From: Desulfobaculum bizertense DSM 18034
GTDB lineage: Bacteria; Desulfobacterota; Desulfovibrionia; Desulfovibrionales; Desulfovibrionaceae
Direction: 5' to 3'
Assembly (NCBI RefSeq): GCF_900167065.1
Contig: NZ_FUYA01000004.1
Coordinates: 62,001-126,000 of the forward strand
Length of the DNA stretch: 64,000 nucleotides
Shown piece after piece: positions 45,685 through 55,040 of this stretch. Every line of letters begins with the position of its first letter. The first letter of the stretch is position 1. The translations under genes were made by a program, and so were the position numbers. The notes beneath the pieces are model-generated. The model did not search any database. It was given only the letters and a program-made list of their open reading frames with translations, and had not been told where the DNA came from.

Positions 45685-46311
45685 ATGGCAGAGAAAATCA
45701 TGGACTGCAAAGGACTTGCCTGTCCTCAGCCCGTTCTGAATGCAAAAAAAGCTATTGAAACTGAGCACCCGGAAACACTGCGCATTTTGGTCGACAACGA
45801 AGCTGCCGTCCAGAATGTCAGCCGATTCGTTTCCTCCAAAGGATATACGGTTGACGCTAAAGAAACCGGCGAAAAAATTTGGACCCTGACAGCCCACCGT
45901 AACGACAGCTCCTCAGACACCGAGGGCTGCGCTGAGTGCGAAGTCATGACCTCACAGGCTCTGGAAGCCATCGACCAGAAAGTCACTGTCTTTATTCAGC
46001 GGGACACACTGGGTTCTGGTGACGATGAGCTGGGTTCCAAGCTTATGCTGAATTTTCTTTCCACTCTGCCCGAATTCGGTGACGAACTCTGGCGTGTTGT
46101 TCTTGTCAACGGCGGCGTCAAGCTCACAACCGAAGAGAATCCCTGCTGCGAAAAGCTCAAAGAGCTTGAAAAAATGGGTGCAGGCATTCTAGTTTGTGGC
46201 ACCTGTCTTGACCATTTTGGTCTCCTGAAACAGAAAGCCGTCGGTGAAACCACAAATATGCTCGACGTTGTGACCAGTCTTCAGCTTGCTTCCAAGGTCA
46301 TAAGCGTCTAA
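45685..46311 (+). CDS. yedF: YedF: TusA-like plus DsrE-like fusion, selenium/sulfur metabolism
   Basis: A 208-residue protein. Residues 1-70 are a TusA/SirA domain with the CPxP motif (LACPQPVLNAKKAI) whose Cys carries sulfur. The rest is a DsrE/F-like domain with CCEKLKEL and VCGTCLDHFGL. This two-domain type is often encoded next to selenium-use genes such as selD in anaerobes and is thought to move sulfur or selenium. ATG 45685 has an excellent AAGGAGATAATA. No selD, selA or selB is in this window, so the selenium link comes from the family only. Confidence 0.88.
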   Translation: MAEKIMDCKGLACPQPVLNAKKAIETEHPETLRILVDNEAAVQNVSRFVSSKGYTVDAKETGEKIWTLTAHRNDSSSDTEGCAECEVMTSQALEAIDQKVTVFIQRDTLGSGDDELGSKLMLNFLSTLPEFGDELWRVVLVNGGVKLTTEENPCCEKLKELEKMGAGILVCGTCLDHFGLLKQKAVGETTNMLDVVTSLQLASKVISV

Positions 46312-46320
46312 AACAGGGCT

Positions 46321-47460
46321 ATGCCCAATCATACAAATAAAACAACACAAGCAGGGGCTTCGGAAACGAAAGCCCCTGCTCTTTTACGCATAAACAAGGC
46401 GCTTGCCCTCGCTGGCGTCTGCTCCCGACGAGCCGCTGACGAATTGGTCGCGGCTGGCCGCATCACGGTAAATGGCTCACTCATTGCCGAAGCAGGGACC
46501 AAAATCGACCCTGCCAAAGACGAAATTGCTTTTGATGGAAAGCCCGTCACCATCCCCCACCAAGGTTCAGAAGAACATGTCTACCTCATGATGAACAAGC
46601 CCATCGAGGTCATGACAACCCTGAGCGATCCACAGGGCCGGCGAACAATCCTCGACATCCTGACGCCAGAACAGCGCCAGCGCCGAGTTTTCCCTATTGG
46701 TCGCCTTGACTATTTTTCCGAAGGGCTTTTGCTGATGACCACGGACGGAGAGCTGGCAAACAGGCTGACTCATCCCCGCTGGCATCTGCCTAAGCTCTAC
46801 CTTGTTCGTGTGCGCGGTGACGTCACCCGAAGCAAGCTTGAAATCATGCGTAACGGCATGCGTCTGCGTGAAGGCGAAGAACTGGCTCCTATTGAAGTCC
46901 GCATCCTTCCTGATGATCCGGGCCGCGGCACGGTTATCCTTATGACCCTGATTCAGGGCATTAACCGACAGATTCGCCGCATGTGCCGAGACCTGAATCT
47001 GACAGTTCTGGGTCTGCGCCGCATCCAGCAGGGACCAATCGGTCTTGATACGCTGGAACGTGGCAAAGCTCGTGAGCTTACAGCTGAAGAAGTCTCCCGC
47101 CTCAAGCAGGCCGTTGGCATGGAGGCGAAACCTGCGCCGCCCGAAAAGCCCCAAAAAGCTGCAACTCCACAAAAAAGGGAACGTCCAGCACGGGACAACA
47201 GGGCACAGTATGATACCCCGCACAGGCAGGACAAACGGCGTGGTCGCCCTACCGACTCTCGTTCCGAACACCGTTCAGGAAAAAGAGAAGACAGAGACCA
47301 GCGCCCAAGACGTTCTGGAGACTCAGCTCCACGAAGCCGGGATCAGGAACAGCGCCCGCAGCGCGACAGGAATTCCAACCGAAACAGCTGGGGACGCCGC
47401 GATAACGATTCAAGGCCACAGCGCTCCCGTTCGGGCCGCAACAAGGGCTGGAACAAATAA
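46321..47460 (+). CDS. rRNA pseudouridine synthase RluB/RsuA family with long Arg-rich tail
   Basis: Converts uridine to pseudouridine in rRNA. The first 250 residues hold an S4 RNA-binding domain (LRINKALALAGVCSRRAADEL) and the catalytic domain with GRLDYFSEGLLL (the catalytic Asp), KLYLVRV and GINRQIRRM. Residues 250-379 are a low-complexity tail rich in Arg, Asp, Gln and Ser, probably disordered and RNA-binding. It lies 9 bp behind yedF. The start ATG 46321 is the only start codon before the S4 domain, yet a terminator-like hairpin lies over codons 10-22 (see 46350-46385). Confidence 0.92.
   Translation: MPNHTNKTTQAGASETKAPALLRINKALALAGVCSRRAADELVAAGRITVNGSLIAEAGTKIDPAKDEIAFDGKPVTIPHQGSEEHVYLMMNKPIEVMTTLSDPQGRRTILDILTPEQRQRRVFPIGRLDYFSEGLLLMTTDGELANRLTHPRWHLPKLYLVRVRGDVTRSKLEIMRNGMRLREGEELAPIEVRILPDDPGRGTVILMTLIQGINRQIRRMCRDLNLTVLGLRRIQQGPIGLDTLERGKARELTAEEVSRLKQAVGMEAKPAPPEKPQKAATPQKRERPARDNRAQYDTPHRQDKRRGRPTDSRSEHRSGKREDRDQRPRRSGDSAPRSRDQEQRPQRDRNSNRNSWGRRDNDSRPQRSRSGRNKGWNK
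46350..46385 (+). promoter_or_regulatory. Terminator-like hairpin inside the 5' end of the pseudouridine synthase gene
   Basis: AGCAGGGGCTT pairs with AAGCCCCTGCT; the stem can extend through a one-base bulge to a GAAA tetraloop and is followed by CTTTT. The placement, 40 bases after the yedF stop but within the next reading frame, suggests either a leaky terminator for yedF or an attenuator controlling the synthase. Confidence 0.65.
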
Positions 47461-47479
47461 ACACGTTTTCAAAAACGAA

Positions 47480-47507
47480 GGCGAGATATTCGTATCTCGC
47501 CTTTTTT
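47480..47507. terminator. Bidirectional terminator between the pseudouridine synthase gene and lolA
   Basis: GGCGAGATA pairs with TATCTCGCC around a four-base loop, with T-runs on both strands (TTTTTT on plus, CGTTTTT on minus). It serves both convergent genes. Confidence 0.9.
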
Positions 47508-47515
47508 CATCTCTT

Positions 47516-48202
47516 TTACTGAGGCTGAGCAGGATTTGTCACCAGCTCAGTCCCCTTGGGGGGCGTAAAGCGAAAGTCATCCTGCACAAAGCTGGGATTC
47601 TCCTGAACCTTGCTCATGGTCACATCGTTCACATTTCCAAAAAAATCTATCAGCTGAACCCGCTCAAGAAGCCAGTTCTGGGTATCAACCCACACAAAGG
47701 CCTGAACCAGATTCGGCTCTGGCTCATTGGGAACCAGCTCCAGCTTCACGCTTGCGCCTTTCTCATCAACAAGACTCACCGCAAAATCTTCATCCAGCCG
47801 GGCCTGTCCAGAGAGAAAGCGGAGCATCGTCTTGGAACCTATCACCTGCTTTCTTTCATAGACATATGCGGTTTCTTCTTCCGGGAAGTACTCCCAGACC
47901 TTCTCCTTGCCAACAACCAGCAGCTCTGGTTCTGGCGTCAGCGTCTTCCAGCGAATGAGCGCAGGCTGCTGAAACTTCAGGGTTCCAGTTCGATTCTCGA
48001 CCTTTCCACTTGAAGCATTTGTCAGGACCTGCGTAATGTCTGCACTCAGCCCCTTCACGCTCTCATATTTTTTTTGGACCGCGACAAGCACGTCCTGAGT
48101 TTTCGAAGCCGCAAGCGCTGCCTGCGGAACACCCAGCAGACAGACAAACAGGCTTGCAATGATGGCAATACATGCACATCTTTTCAAAAAAGTCAGAGAC
48201 AT
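47516..48202 (-). CDS. lolA: Outer-membrane lipoprotein carrier protein LolA
   Basis: Periplasmic chaperone that carries lipoproteins to the outer membrane. The 228 residues begin with a signal peptide (CACIAIIASLFVCLLG, cut near ALAA at about 32). They continue with the LolA fold: YESVKGLSADITQVL, GTLKFQQPALIRWKTL, LLVVGKEKVWEYFPEE and FVWVDTQNWLLERVQL. Start ATG 48202. It stands alone on the minus strand, back to back with an ATC-hydrolase-like gene. Confidence 0.92.
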   Translation of the reverse strand: MSLTFLKRCACIAIIASLFVCLLGVPQAALAASKTQDVLVAVQKKYESVKGLSADITQVLTNASSGKVENRTGTLKFQQPALIRWKTLTPEPELLVVGKEKVWEYFPEEETAYVYERKQVIGSKTMLRFLSGQARLDEDFAVSLVDEKGASVKLELVPNEPEPNLVQAFVWVDTQNWLLERVQLIDFFGNVNDVTMSKVQENPSFVQDDFRFTPPKGTELVTNPAQPQ

Positions 48203-48367
48203 AGGTTCTCCTCACCCCACTCCGGGATTCTGGTTGCACTCATATATAAAAGCTGTAAAGATCAGCTTAGGTTATAAGAAAAGAGAATGGTCATAAAGAC
48301 CTTTCACAAACATCACACGCTGACAAAATCACTTTTCAGCCAGTGCCACGCTAATGGAGGTCAGGAC

Positions 48368-48862
48368 ATGCTGCACCATATCCCCTACATTGAGCAACGC
48401 AGGGTTGAGGCCAAAATGCTCCGAAACGTCTATGAGGTTCTCAAAAGCCGATCTGACGAAACACGAGCACTGGACCTCGTTCGTATCATTGTCGAAAAAG
48501 CTGCTTTAGAGGAGGGACAGGCCTTTGCGCTCACAGCCCCGGACGGGAAGCCCTCTCTTGAGCACTTTAGCCAGATTGCGGACACATGGGGAGAAAATGG
48601 CGCGCTGAAATTTAGCCGACGGGAGCTCTCCGGTTCAACCTTTATTCTTGATGTCAGTTCCTGTGCGTATGCCAGAATGTATCTGGATGAGCTTGGGCTC
48701 TCTCCGAGCCTTGCCCAGACTCTGGGATGCCACCGGGATTTGGCCTTTGCAAAAGGGTATTCGCCTCACCTTCAACTCGCTCGCTCATCGACTCTTGTCG
48801 AAAATGCCGCTCAGGTCTGCCCGTTCCGCTATGTCTGGACCGAAAGCAGACATCCAGCCTAA
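48368..48862 (+). CDS. L-2-amino-thiazoline-4-carboxylate hydrolase-like protein
   Basis: A 164-residue protein that resembles the ATC hydrolase family (opening of the thiazoline ring in a cysteine-forming pathway of some pseudomonads). Seen: an N-terminal helical part (YIEQRRVEAKMLRNVYEVL), a middle segment FSRRELSGSTFILDVSSCAYARMYLDELG, a DLAFAKGYSPHLQLARSSTL block, and the C-terminal CPFRYVW, close to the family's C-x-F-R-x pattern. The start is ATG 48368 with GGAGG eight bases before it. Substrate is uncertain; in most genomes this family has no tested role. Confidence 0.7.
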   Translation: MLHHIPYIEQRRVEAKMLRNVYEVLKSRSDETRALDLVRIIVEKAALEEGQAFALTAPDGKPSLEHFSQIADTWGENGALKFSRRELSGSTFILDVSSCAYARMYLDELGLSPSLAQTLGCHRDLAFAKGYSPHLQLARSSTLVENAAQVCPFRYVWTESRHPA

Positions 48863-48874
48863 AAATCACATCAT

Positions 48875-48919
48875 AAAAAAAAGGCGGTGCGCTCCTCATG
48901 AGAAACGCACCGCCTTTTT
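48875..48919. terminator. Bidirectional terminator between the ATC-hydrolase-like gene and ftsK
   Basis: GGCGGTGCG pairs with CGCACCGCC around a 14-base loop; A-run before and T-run after make it work for both convergent genes. Confidence 0.9.
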
Positions 48920-48933
48920 GTAGTCTTTTCCAG

Positions 48934-51900
48934 CTATACCGGCAAATCACCACCCACGAGAACTCGACGTGGCTTGCTGCCTTCTGCAGGACCGACAATG
49001 CCGTCCTGCTCCATCTGTTCCACATAGCGGGCAGCTCGGTTAAAGCCAATTCTGAATCGACGCTGAATCAGGGAGATAGAGGCCTTGCCCTGCTCCATGA
49101 CAAACTGCACGGCTTCCGTATACACAGGGTCGTCCCTGTCCTCTGCGGAGCCACCAGCTGCGCCACCTTCATCAGAGCTTTTGCCCCATTCGCCAAAATC
49201 AAGCTGATAATCTGGCTTGCCCTTGGCCTTCCAGAAATCCGTCACGTCTTCGATTTCCTCATCAGTTACCAACGCACCATGAACACGGATGTGCTTGCCA
49301 CCACCAGGCTTAAAGAGCATGTCGCCCTTACCCAGCAAATGGTTTGCACCAACCGCATCAAGAATAGTGCGGGAGTCCTGAGGCGAGGTCACGGTAAACG
49401 CGATACGGCTCGGGAAATTTGCCTTAATCAGGCCAGTCACAACGTCAACAGAAGGACGCTGCGTTGCCAGAATCATATGAATACCAGCAGCACGTGCAAG
49501 CTGAGCAAGCCGAACAATAGACGTTTCGACCTCTTTTCGTGCTGTCAGCATCAGGTCCGCAAGCTCATCAATAACGATGACAAGATAGGGCATACGCTCC
49601 ATCTCTTCACAGCCTTCGGGCAGCTCATCGCCAAGCTTTTTCAGTTTGCGGTTAAAGCCTTCAATATTCCTGACACCAAGCTTTGCCATCGCGTCATAGC
49701 GCTTTTCCATCTCATACACAGCCCATTCAAGAGCATTCTTGGCCAGAGACATATCCGTCACAACCGGGTGCACGAGATGAGGCAGGTCTGCATACACAGA
49801 CAGCTCAATACGCTTAGGGTCAACCAGAAGAAGTTTCAGATCATCTGGTGACGCCTTGTACAGGAAACTCATCAACAGGCAGTTAAGACACACACTTTTA
49901 CCCTGACCCGTTGCACCAGCAACAAGCAGGTGAGGCATCTTGGCGAGGTCCGCAACATGCGGTCGGCCATAAATATCCTCACCAAGGGCAAGCGTCAGCA
50001 TTGACTTGGAGTCTGCGAAGACATCCGAATCAATAATGTCTCGAATGTACACAACCTGCCTGTTTGGATTCGGGATTTCAATACCAACGGTATCTCGTCC
50101 CACAAGAGGAGCCTCAATGCGAACCGCACCCGCTTTAAGCGCAAGGGCAAGATCATCCGTCAAATTCGAAATGCGGCTTACCTTTACGCCCGGGGCAGGC
50201 TTGTATTCAAACATCGTGACAACAGGTCCAGGAACAGCACTCTTCACTTCGCCATGAATGCCGAAATCAAGCAGGCACTGCTCAAGGTCTGCGGATTTTT
50301 GCAGAAGCTCTTCCTGCGGAATGCCCAAAGCACCTTCTGGAGGCAAATTCAGGAAATCAATAGAGGGAGGTCCAGAAAAATCCTGAACTTTAGGAACAAT
50401 CCGCTGAGGTTCTGCGGCAACCTGCGTCTGTGTTTCTGCTGGAGGAGTTGTCTGGACATGGGCCGCAACCTTTTCCAAATGCTCCTGAGCTGCAATAGCG
50501 TCAGCATCAGGCTGCTCTGCCCCACCCGCGGGAATATCCTGAGGATGCGACGCAAGCACATCCATAACATACGGATCATCCGCAGGAGCTTCGAGACGCT
50601 CCGTCTCTTCATGATGCTGAGGTTCAGGCTCTGATGCAGGCACAAAATCAGAATGATGCTCAGATTCATCAGCATAGGCAGAATGAGCCTCTTCAATTTC
50701 TGGCTCGCTATACGAGTCAAAACCGGACTCGATTGTTTCTTGACCTGCTGTAATCTCAGGAGCTTCTTCATGCTCTTGTTCAGCAAAATACGCCTGATTT
50801 TCCGCTTCTAATGTCGACGATTCCTCATCCTCAAGCTGCGCAAAAGACTGGTCCAAAGCATTTTGCTCAGACTGCTCCATGCGCTCAAGAGAATCAAAGA
50901 CATCATCGCCACCTGCGTCGCCCTGCTCTGTCTGCATAAGCTGCTCAAGCGGCATGTCCAGAGGGACATCTTCCCCACTCACATCAACAGCATCAGTCGA
51001 AAACGTATATTCGTCATCGACTGCCGTCTGCTCATGATGAGGGGCCTCAACAGCATCTGCAAGATCAGGAGATGCGTCTTCGGATACAAAACCGGCACGC
51101 GCTTCAGCTTGTGCCTCAGCCACAGGCTGAAGCGAAACAGGAAGATCATCCTCCAGGGCCGGAGCCTCAGAAGCCTGTTTTTTCCGCTGCAAAAACGCAG
51201 GAAGACGGAGACGCTCAGAAAGCATCATTTTCTTTTTCAATGGGGCGTCAGAACCAGCCTCGACAGACTGGGAGGGCGCTGCCTCAGAATCAGCAGGAAC
51301 AGGACTTTGCCCCTGCGCAGCTTCTTCACTGCTCTTTTTGCCAGCACGGACCCGGCGCGAACGAGCAATGCGTTCAGTAAACTTTGCCGACAGATCAATA
51401 CACCGTGCGCGGAGCCGCTTGCAGCAGCCTGCCCAGGTGACGGCAAACATTAACTGAATCGAGACAATCAGTGTAAAGAGCCAGACAAGAGAGGCTCCCA
51501 CGGGACGCAGATAGTACTGCGTCTGGACGTAAAGAATGGAGCCAAGGATACCACCACCAGAGATACCCCAGAGATGCACATGTTCACGCGCAAACTCTGC
51601 TGCACCAAAGGTCGTGAGGCAGATAAAGAAAAGATAGAATCCCAGCCAGCGCCACCAGGCTGGAAAGAGTTTTCGAACGAAATTACCACTGGCCAATGCT
51701 GCGAGCGCAACGGGAAAGATAAAGCTTGAAATACCAAAAAGCATCACCAGCAGATCCGACTGATAGGCCCCAATAAGGCCAGCCGCATTATGCACCGGAA
51801 GGCCGGGGCTGACGGCCTGATTAAAGCTCGGATCAAGCGGGCTATAGCTGATTAGCGAGATCAAAAGCAAAACAGCCCAAAACCCAAGGGCGAGGGCCAT

Positions 51901-51951
51901 AATCTCTTTCAACAGTTTAGCGCCGTTTGTTTTTTGTTCCTCCATAGGCAT
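48934..51951 (-). CDS. ftsK: DNA translocase FtsK
   Basis: Pumps chromosomal DNA toward dif at the division site and activates XerCD. The protein has about 1005 residues: four membrane helices in the first 190, a long acidic, Glu/Ala-rich linker (about 200-520), the motor with Walker A VAGATGQGKSVCLN and Walker B LVIVIDELADLM, and the DNA-reading gamma winged helix (SLIQRRFRIGFNRAARYVEQME). The start is uncertain: ATG 51951 or 51945, neither with a strong ribosome binding site. A G6/C6 hairpin lies just upstream (51966-51986). xerD at 32.6 kb is a natural partner. Confidence 0.93.
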   Translation of the reverse strand: MPMEEQKTNGAKLLKEIMALALGFWAVLLLISLISYSPLDPSFNQAVSPGLPVHNAAGLIGAYQSDLLVMLFGISSFIFPVALAALASGNFVRKLFPAWWRWLGFYLFFICLTTFGAAEFAREHVHLWGISGGGILGSILYVQTQYYLRPVGASLVWLFTLIVSIQLMFAVTWAGCCKRLRARCIDLSAKFTERIARSRRVRAGKKSSEEAAQGQSPVPADSEAAPSQSVEAGSDAPLKKKMMLSERLRLPAFLQRKKQASEAPALEDDLPVSLQPVAEAQAEARAGFVSEDASPDLADAVEAPHHEQTAVDDEYTFSTDAVDVSGEDVPLDMPLEQLMQTEQGDAGGDDVFDSLERMEQSEQNALDQSFAQLEDEESSTLEAENQAYFAEQEHEEAPEITAGQETIESGFDSYSEPEIEEAHSAYADESEHHSDFVPASEPEPQHHEETERLEAPADDPYVMDVLASHPQDIPAGGAEQPDADAIAAQEHLEKVAAHVQTTPPAETQTQVAAEPQRIVPKVQDFSGPPSIDFLNLPPEGALGIPQEELLQKSADLEQCLLDFGIHGEVKSAVPGPVVTMFEYKPAPGVKVSRISNLTDDLALALKAGAVRIEAPLVGRDTVGIEIPNPNRQVVYIRDIIDSDVFADSKSMLTLALGEDIYGRPHVADLAKMPHLLVAGATGQGKSVCLNCLLMSFLYKASPDDLKLLLVDPKRIELSVYADLPHLVHPVVTDMSLAKNALEWAVYEMEKRYDAMAKLGVRNIEGFNRKLKKLGDELPEGCEEMERMPYLVIVIDELADLMLTARKEVETSIVRLAQLARAAGIHMILATQRPSVDVVTGLIKANFPSRIAFTVTSPQDSRTILDAVGANHLLGKGDMLFKPGGGKHIRVHGALVTDEEIEDVTDFWKAKGKPDYQLDFGEWGKSSDEGGAAGGSAEDRDDPVYTEAVQFVMEQGKASISLIQRRFRIGFNRAARYVEQMEQDGIVGPAEGSKPRRVLVGGDLPV

Positions 51952-52017
51952 GAGTATACGCGGCCGGGGGGTGGAATGCACCCCCCTTTTGCGCATAAAT
52001 CTGCGATATGGTCTTTC

Positions 52018-52578
52018 TTATTCGCGACCGATGTATGCACCGGTGCGGGTGTCGACCTTAATCATGTCGCCTGTGTTCACAAAAAGCGGCACGTTCACAA
52101 CAACGCCAGAGCTCAGAGTAGCAGGCTTGGTTGCGCCACTCACAGTGTCACCACGGACGCCCGGCTCAGTCTCTGCAATCTCCATAACAACAGATGCAGG
52201 CATATCAAGATCAATTGCGCGGCCTTTGTAGACCATGATCTTTACTTCCTGTCCGTCCACGAGGAACTTGGCATTAGGACCAAACTGGTCGATCTCAACT
52301 TCCATCTGCTCATAAGAGCTCATGTCCATGAAGACCAGAGTAGTTTCGCCCTGATGATACAGGAACTGCATACCACGGGTTTCCAGATCAGGCTTTTCGA
52401 CCTTTTCACCGGAACGGAAGGTCTTGTCGATGACACGGCCTGTCAGCAGGTTACGCAGACGAGTACGCATAACAGCGGCGCCCTTGCCGGGCTTATGGTG
52501 CTGGTGCTCCAGAATTTCAAAAGGAGTGCCATCAAGTTCAATCTTCATTCCATTCTTAAAATCAGCTGTAGAGATCAT
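52018..52578 (-). CDS. efp: Elongation factor P
   Basis: Helps the ribosome through proline runs. The 186 residues have the three-barrel EF-P fold: N-terminal KOW-like domain with HHKPGKGAA, where K32 is the tip lysine that enters the peptidyl centre, then two OB domains ending TGAYIGRE. The tip context KPGKG allows lysine modification, but no epmA/epmB or ymfI-type gene lies nearby. Start ATG 52578, 31 bp behind aroQ, so the two probably form an operon. Confidence 0.97.
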
Positions 52579-52609
52579 TCATCCTCCGAATAAAACTAAT
52601 GTAATAAAA

Positions 52610-53071
52610 TTAAGCCCCTGCCATAAGCTTGCGAACGAGGGCCGCAACGCCAAGGGCATAGGATTCAATACCAAAACCAGCAATAACGCCCTCTGCATGC
52701 AGGGCAATAAAGCTTGTATGTCGAATTTTTTCTGGTCGTGCCCAAACATTGGAAATGTGAATTTCCACATAGGGAATCTTGACCCAGGCAAGGCAGTCAC
52801 CAAGAGCAAGACTGGTATGGGTGTACGCTCCAGCGTTGAACACAACGCCGTCAACACCCTCTTCCCGTGCCTGCTCCAGACGATCAATCAGCTCGCCTTC
52901 ACCATTCTTTTGATCAAAAACCAGTTCAACGTCTTTTGCGTCTTCGCCAAGAAGTGCGTTAACCTGATCTGGAACACAGTTCATGCCCTGCGATCCATAA
53001 ATTTCTGGCTGCCGCTCGCCAAGATGCCCAAGATTAGGCCCGTTGAGCACAAGAATTGTCAGTTTCGCCAT
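52610..53071 (-). CDS. aroQ: Type II 3-dehydroquinate dehydratase
   Basis: Third step of the shikimate pathway. The 153 residues match the small dodecameric enzyme: LVLNGPNLGHLGERQPEIYGS with the catalytic Tyr, FDQKNGEGELID (Gly where His is common), FNAGAYTHTSLAL, and EIHISNVWARPEKIRHTS with the active-site His and Arg. Start ATG 53071. efp follows closely; the divergent neighbour is engB. In E. coli aroQ-efp linkage is absent, but aroQ-efp pairing is common in Gram-positive and deltaproteobacterial genomes. Confidence 0.95.
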   Translation of the reverse strand: MAKLTILVLNGPNLGHLGERQPEIYGSQGMNCVPDQVNALLGEDAKDVELVFDQKNGEGELIDRLEQAREEGVDGVVFNAGAYTHTSLALGDCLAWVKIPYVEIHISNVWARPEKIRHTSFIALHAEGVIAGFGIESYALGVAALVRKLMAGA

Positions 53072-53251
53072 ACGCTTATCCTTTTAAGTGAAAAGTGGGA
53101 TACCACACGCAAAACACGCAGGCATACCAGATTCGCGGACACATCTATTATATTTTTCCCCGTTAGTTGGCAAACCCAGAGAATCCGGGCATACTCCCGG
53201 CGCTGGCACACAAGAAAAAACTTCCACCCCGTACTCGGGCAGGACAAAAAT

Positions 53252-53851
53252 ATGAATCCAATTCTTGAACTCGAAAAAACGATTTATCTCATGAACCAGC
53301 TGGAGGACATGCCTCTGCCACAGGTTGCTATGGCCGGGCGCTCCAACGTTGGTAAATCTTCTCTGGTCAATGCCCTTGCGGGTCGAAAAAGCCTTGCAAA
53401 AATCAGCTCCACCCCAGGCAAAACCCGAAGCCTGAACTTTTACCGGGTTGTTCCTGACAACTTCTACCTCGTGGACCTTCCCGGATATGGATATGCTCGC
53501 TGTTCCAAAACGGAGCGCGACAAATGGGCACGTCTCATTGAAGCATACCTGACCAAAAACGAATGGCTCAAAGCCGTTGCGGTCCTTTTGGACAGCCGCC
53601 TTCCTCCGCAGAAGATCGACATGGAACTTGTCAGTTACCTTCAGGCCCTGCGTATTCCCATGATTCCAATCATGACCAAAAGCGACAAGGTTAAGCAGAA
53701 GGACTGCGCCCAGCGCCAACGTCAGTGGAAAAACATCATTGGAGACAACACCAAAATTCTGGTCTCCTCTTCCAAGACAGGCTCCGGTCTGAATAAAATC
53801 TGGGCGACCATTCGCGACGCCTCAGGACTGGAACTTCCAGAAGACGCTTAG
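53252..53851 (+). CDS. engB: Ribosome-assembly GTPase EngB (YihA/YsxC)
   Basis: Small GTPase needed for large-subunit assembly. The 199 residues show G1 GRSNVGKSS (about 29-37), G2 region STPGKTRSLNFY, G3 DLPGYGYA, G4 TKSDKVKQK and G5 SSSKTGSG. The frame is open far upstream, but ATG 53252 with AGGACAAA before it begins the conserved part and gives the usual length. It is divergent from aroQ. Confidence 0.96.
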   Translation: MNPILELEKTIYLMNQLEDMPLPQVAMAGRSNVGKSSLVNALAGRKSLAKISSTPGKTRSLNFYRVVPDNFYLVDLPGYGYARCSKTERDKWARLIEAYLTKNEWLKAVAVLLDSRLPPQKIDMELVSYLQALRIPMIPIMTKSDKVKQKDCAQRQRQWKNIIGDNTKILVSSSKTGSGLNKIWATIRDASGLELPEDA

Positions 53852-53879
53852 GCATCCGTTTTTTACAAACACACAAAAA

Positions 53880-53907
53880 ATGCTGTCACGGTATACCGCG
53901 ACAGCAT
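53880..53907. terminator. Bidirectional terminator between engB and lptG
   Basis: TGCTGTC pairs with GACAGCA, with an inner CGG/CCG stem; an A-run before and a T-run after serve both convergent genes. Confidence 0.88.
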
Positions 53908-53948
53908 TTTTTTATCATATTTTTTGCACAAGGTGCATCCGCCGGGGC

Positions 53949-55040
53949 TTATGCTTCGTGCTGTGCAGACAATGCTACCCACACAAGGCGCAAAGTTCCG
54001 AGCATGGAAAACACAATGTTTGCAAGCCATGCTCCCAAAATCGGATTAACAAGTCCCTTCTGCCCAAGCGTCGTGCCAATCATAAAGACAACGTAATACG
54101 CAAAGGTCACAATCAGAGACAAGCCAATATTCAGGTACATGTTCTCTGAGAAGGTCAGCATTGCCAGCGCCAGTATGCTCATTGTCACAATAGCAAAGGC
54201 ATAGCCCCACTTCCCATGCCACTCGGTCCGCAGCCTTTCAACATTTGATCCGGCAGCATCCAGCTGTTCAATAAGCTGAGAAAGCTTCCACAAAGGCAAC
54301 TGCCCGGGGTTTGAGTCCGAATCAGCAGCAAGAAAAGTCTCCATATTCTGCTCAAAAGGCATCATCAGGATCTTATGCTGCTCGCTCGTATACGCTCCGG
54401 GATTCAGCACCTTCACGTCAATAAGCTGCCAGTCTCCCGGCTCAGTATGTGCTCGTTTTGCGGTGTAAATTTTCATCAAAGAGCGCCTGTCTGCGCTCAA
54501 TTCATACACCTTCACATTCTGGGCTGTTTTTTTTGCGGGCTGTGCGGACTTCACTTCAACAACAAAATTGCCTTCCTTGAACCACAAGTTTGTAAGCTCA
54601 CGGGTTTCAACAATCTTGCCTCGCACCTGTTCTGCCCAGATTTTGCTCGAAAGCTGCTGGCCATACACACCAAGCCCCTGCGAAAACATGAGCTGAATAA
54701 CGGCCCAAAGCACGCCATACAGCACAAAAAACCTCGCAAGATGCCCAAAAGAAATGCCCCCAGAACGAAGCGCAAGCAATTCCCTGTGCCGCGCCATCAG
54801 ACATAGCTGAATAACCACCGACAACAGGAATACCGCAGGCAGAATCTGGGAAATAATCAATGGCAGCTTCACGACAAAATATGTCGCAACTGTCGAGGCT
54901 CCAAGTCCCGCAGACAGGAAATCATCAAGACGGTCAAAAATGTCCGTCATCAGATACAGCCCTGAGCCTACCGCAAGGCAGGTCAGAATATAAAACATAT
55001 TCTGGCGGAAGAGATAACTAAATAACGTTCTACCGAACAT
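53949..55040 (-). CDS. lptG: LPS export permease LptG
   Basis: Inner-membrane part of the Lpt machine that lifts LPS from the inner membrane. The 363 residues have membrane helices at about 15-35, 60-85 and 95-120, a periplasmic beta-jellyroll (about 135-265) and three more helices near the C-terminus, the standard LptF/G plan. ATG 55040 overlaps the last codons of lptF, so translation is coupled; an upstream GTG at 55073 is less likely. LptB, A, C and D are not in the window. F versus G is assigned by gene order. Confidence 0.88.
   Translation of the reverse strand: MFGRTLFSYLFRQNMFYILTCLAVGSGLYLMTDIFDRLDDFLSAGLGASTVATYFVVKLPLIISQILPAVFLLSVVIQLCLMARHRELLALRSGGISFGHLARFFVLYGVLWAVIQLMFSQGLGVYGQQLSSKIWAEQVRGKIVETRELTNLWFKEGNFVVEVKSAQPAKKTAQNVKVYELSADRRSLMKIYTAKRAHTEPGDWQLIDVKVLNPGAYTSEQHKILMMPFEQNMETFLAADSDSNPGQLPLWKLSQLIEQLDAAGSNVERLRTEWHGKWGYAFAIVTMSILALAMLTFSENMYLNIGLSLIVTFAYYVVFMIGTTLGQKGLVNPILGAWLANIVFSMLGTLRLVWVALSAQHEA

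Noticed and set aside
51966-51986. The G6/C6 hairpin before ftsK as an efp terminator
   Set aside because: On the minus strand it is not followed by a T-run; the T-run is on the plus strand, where no gene ends.
52424-53251. An upstream extension of engB by more than 270 codons
   Set aside because: It would run backwards over efp and aroQ; the GTPase has its normal start and ribosome binding site at 53252.
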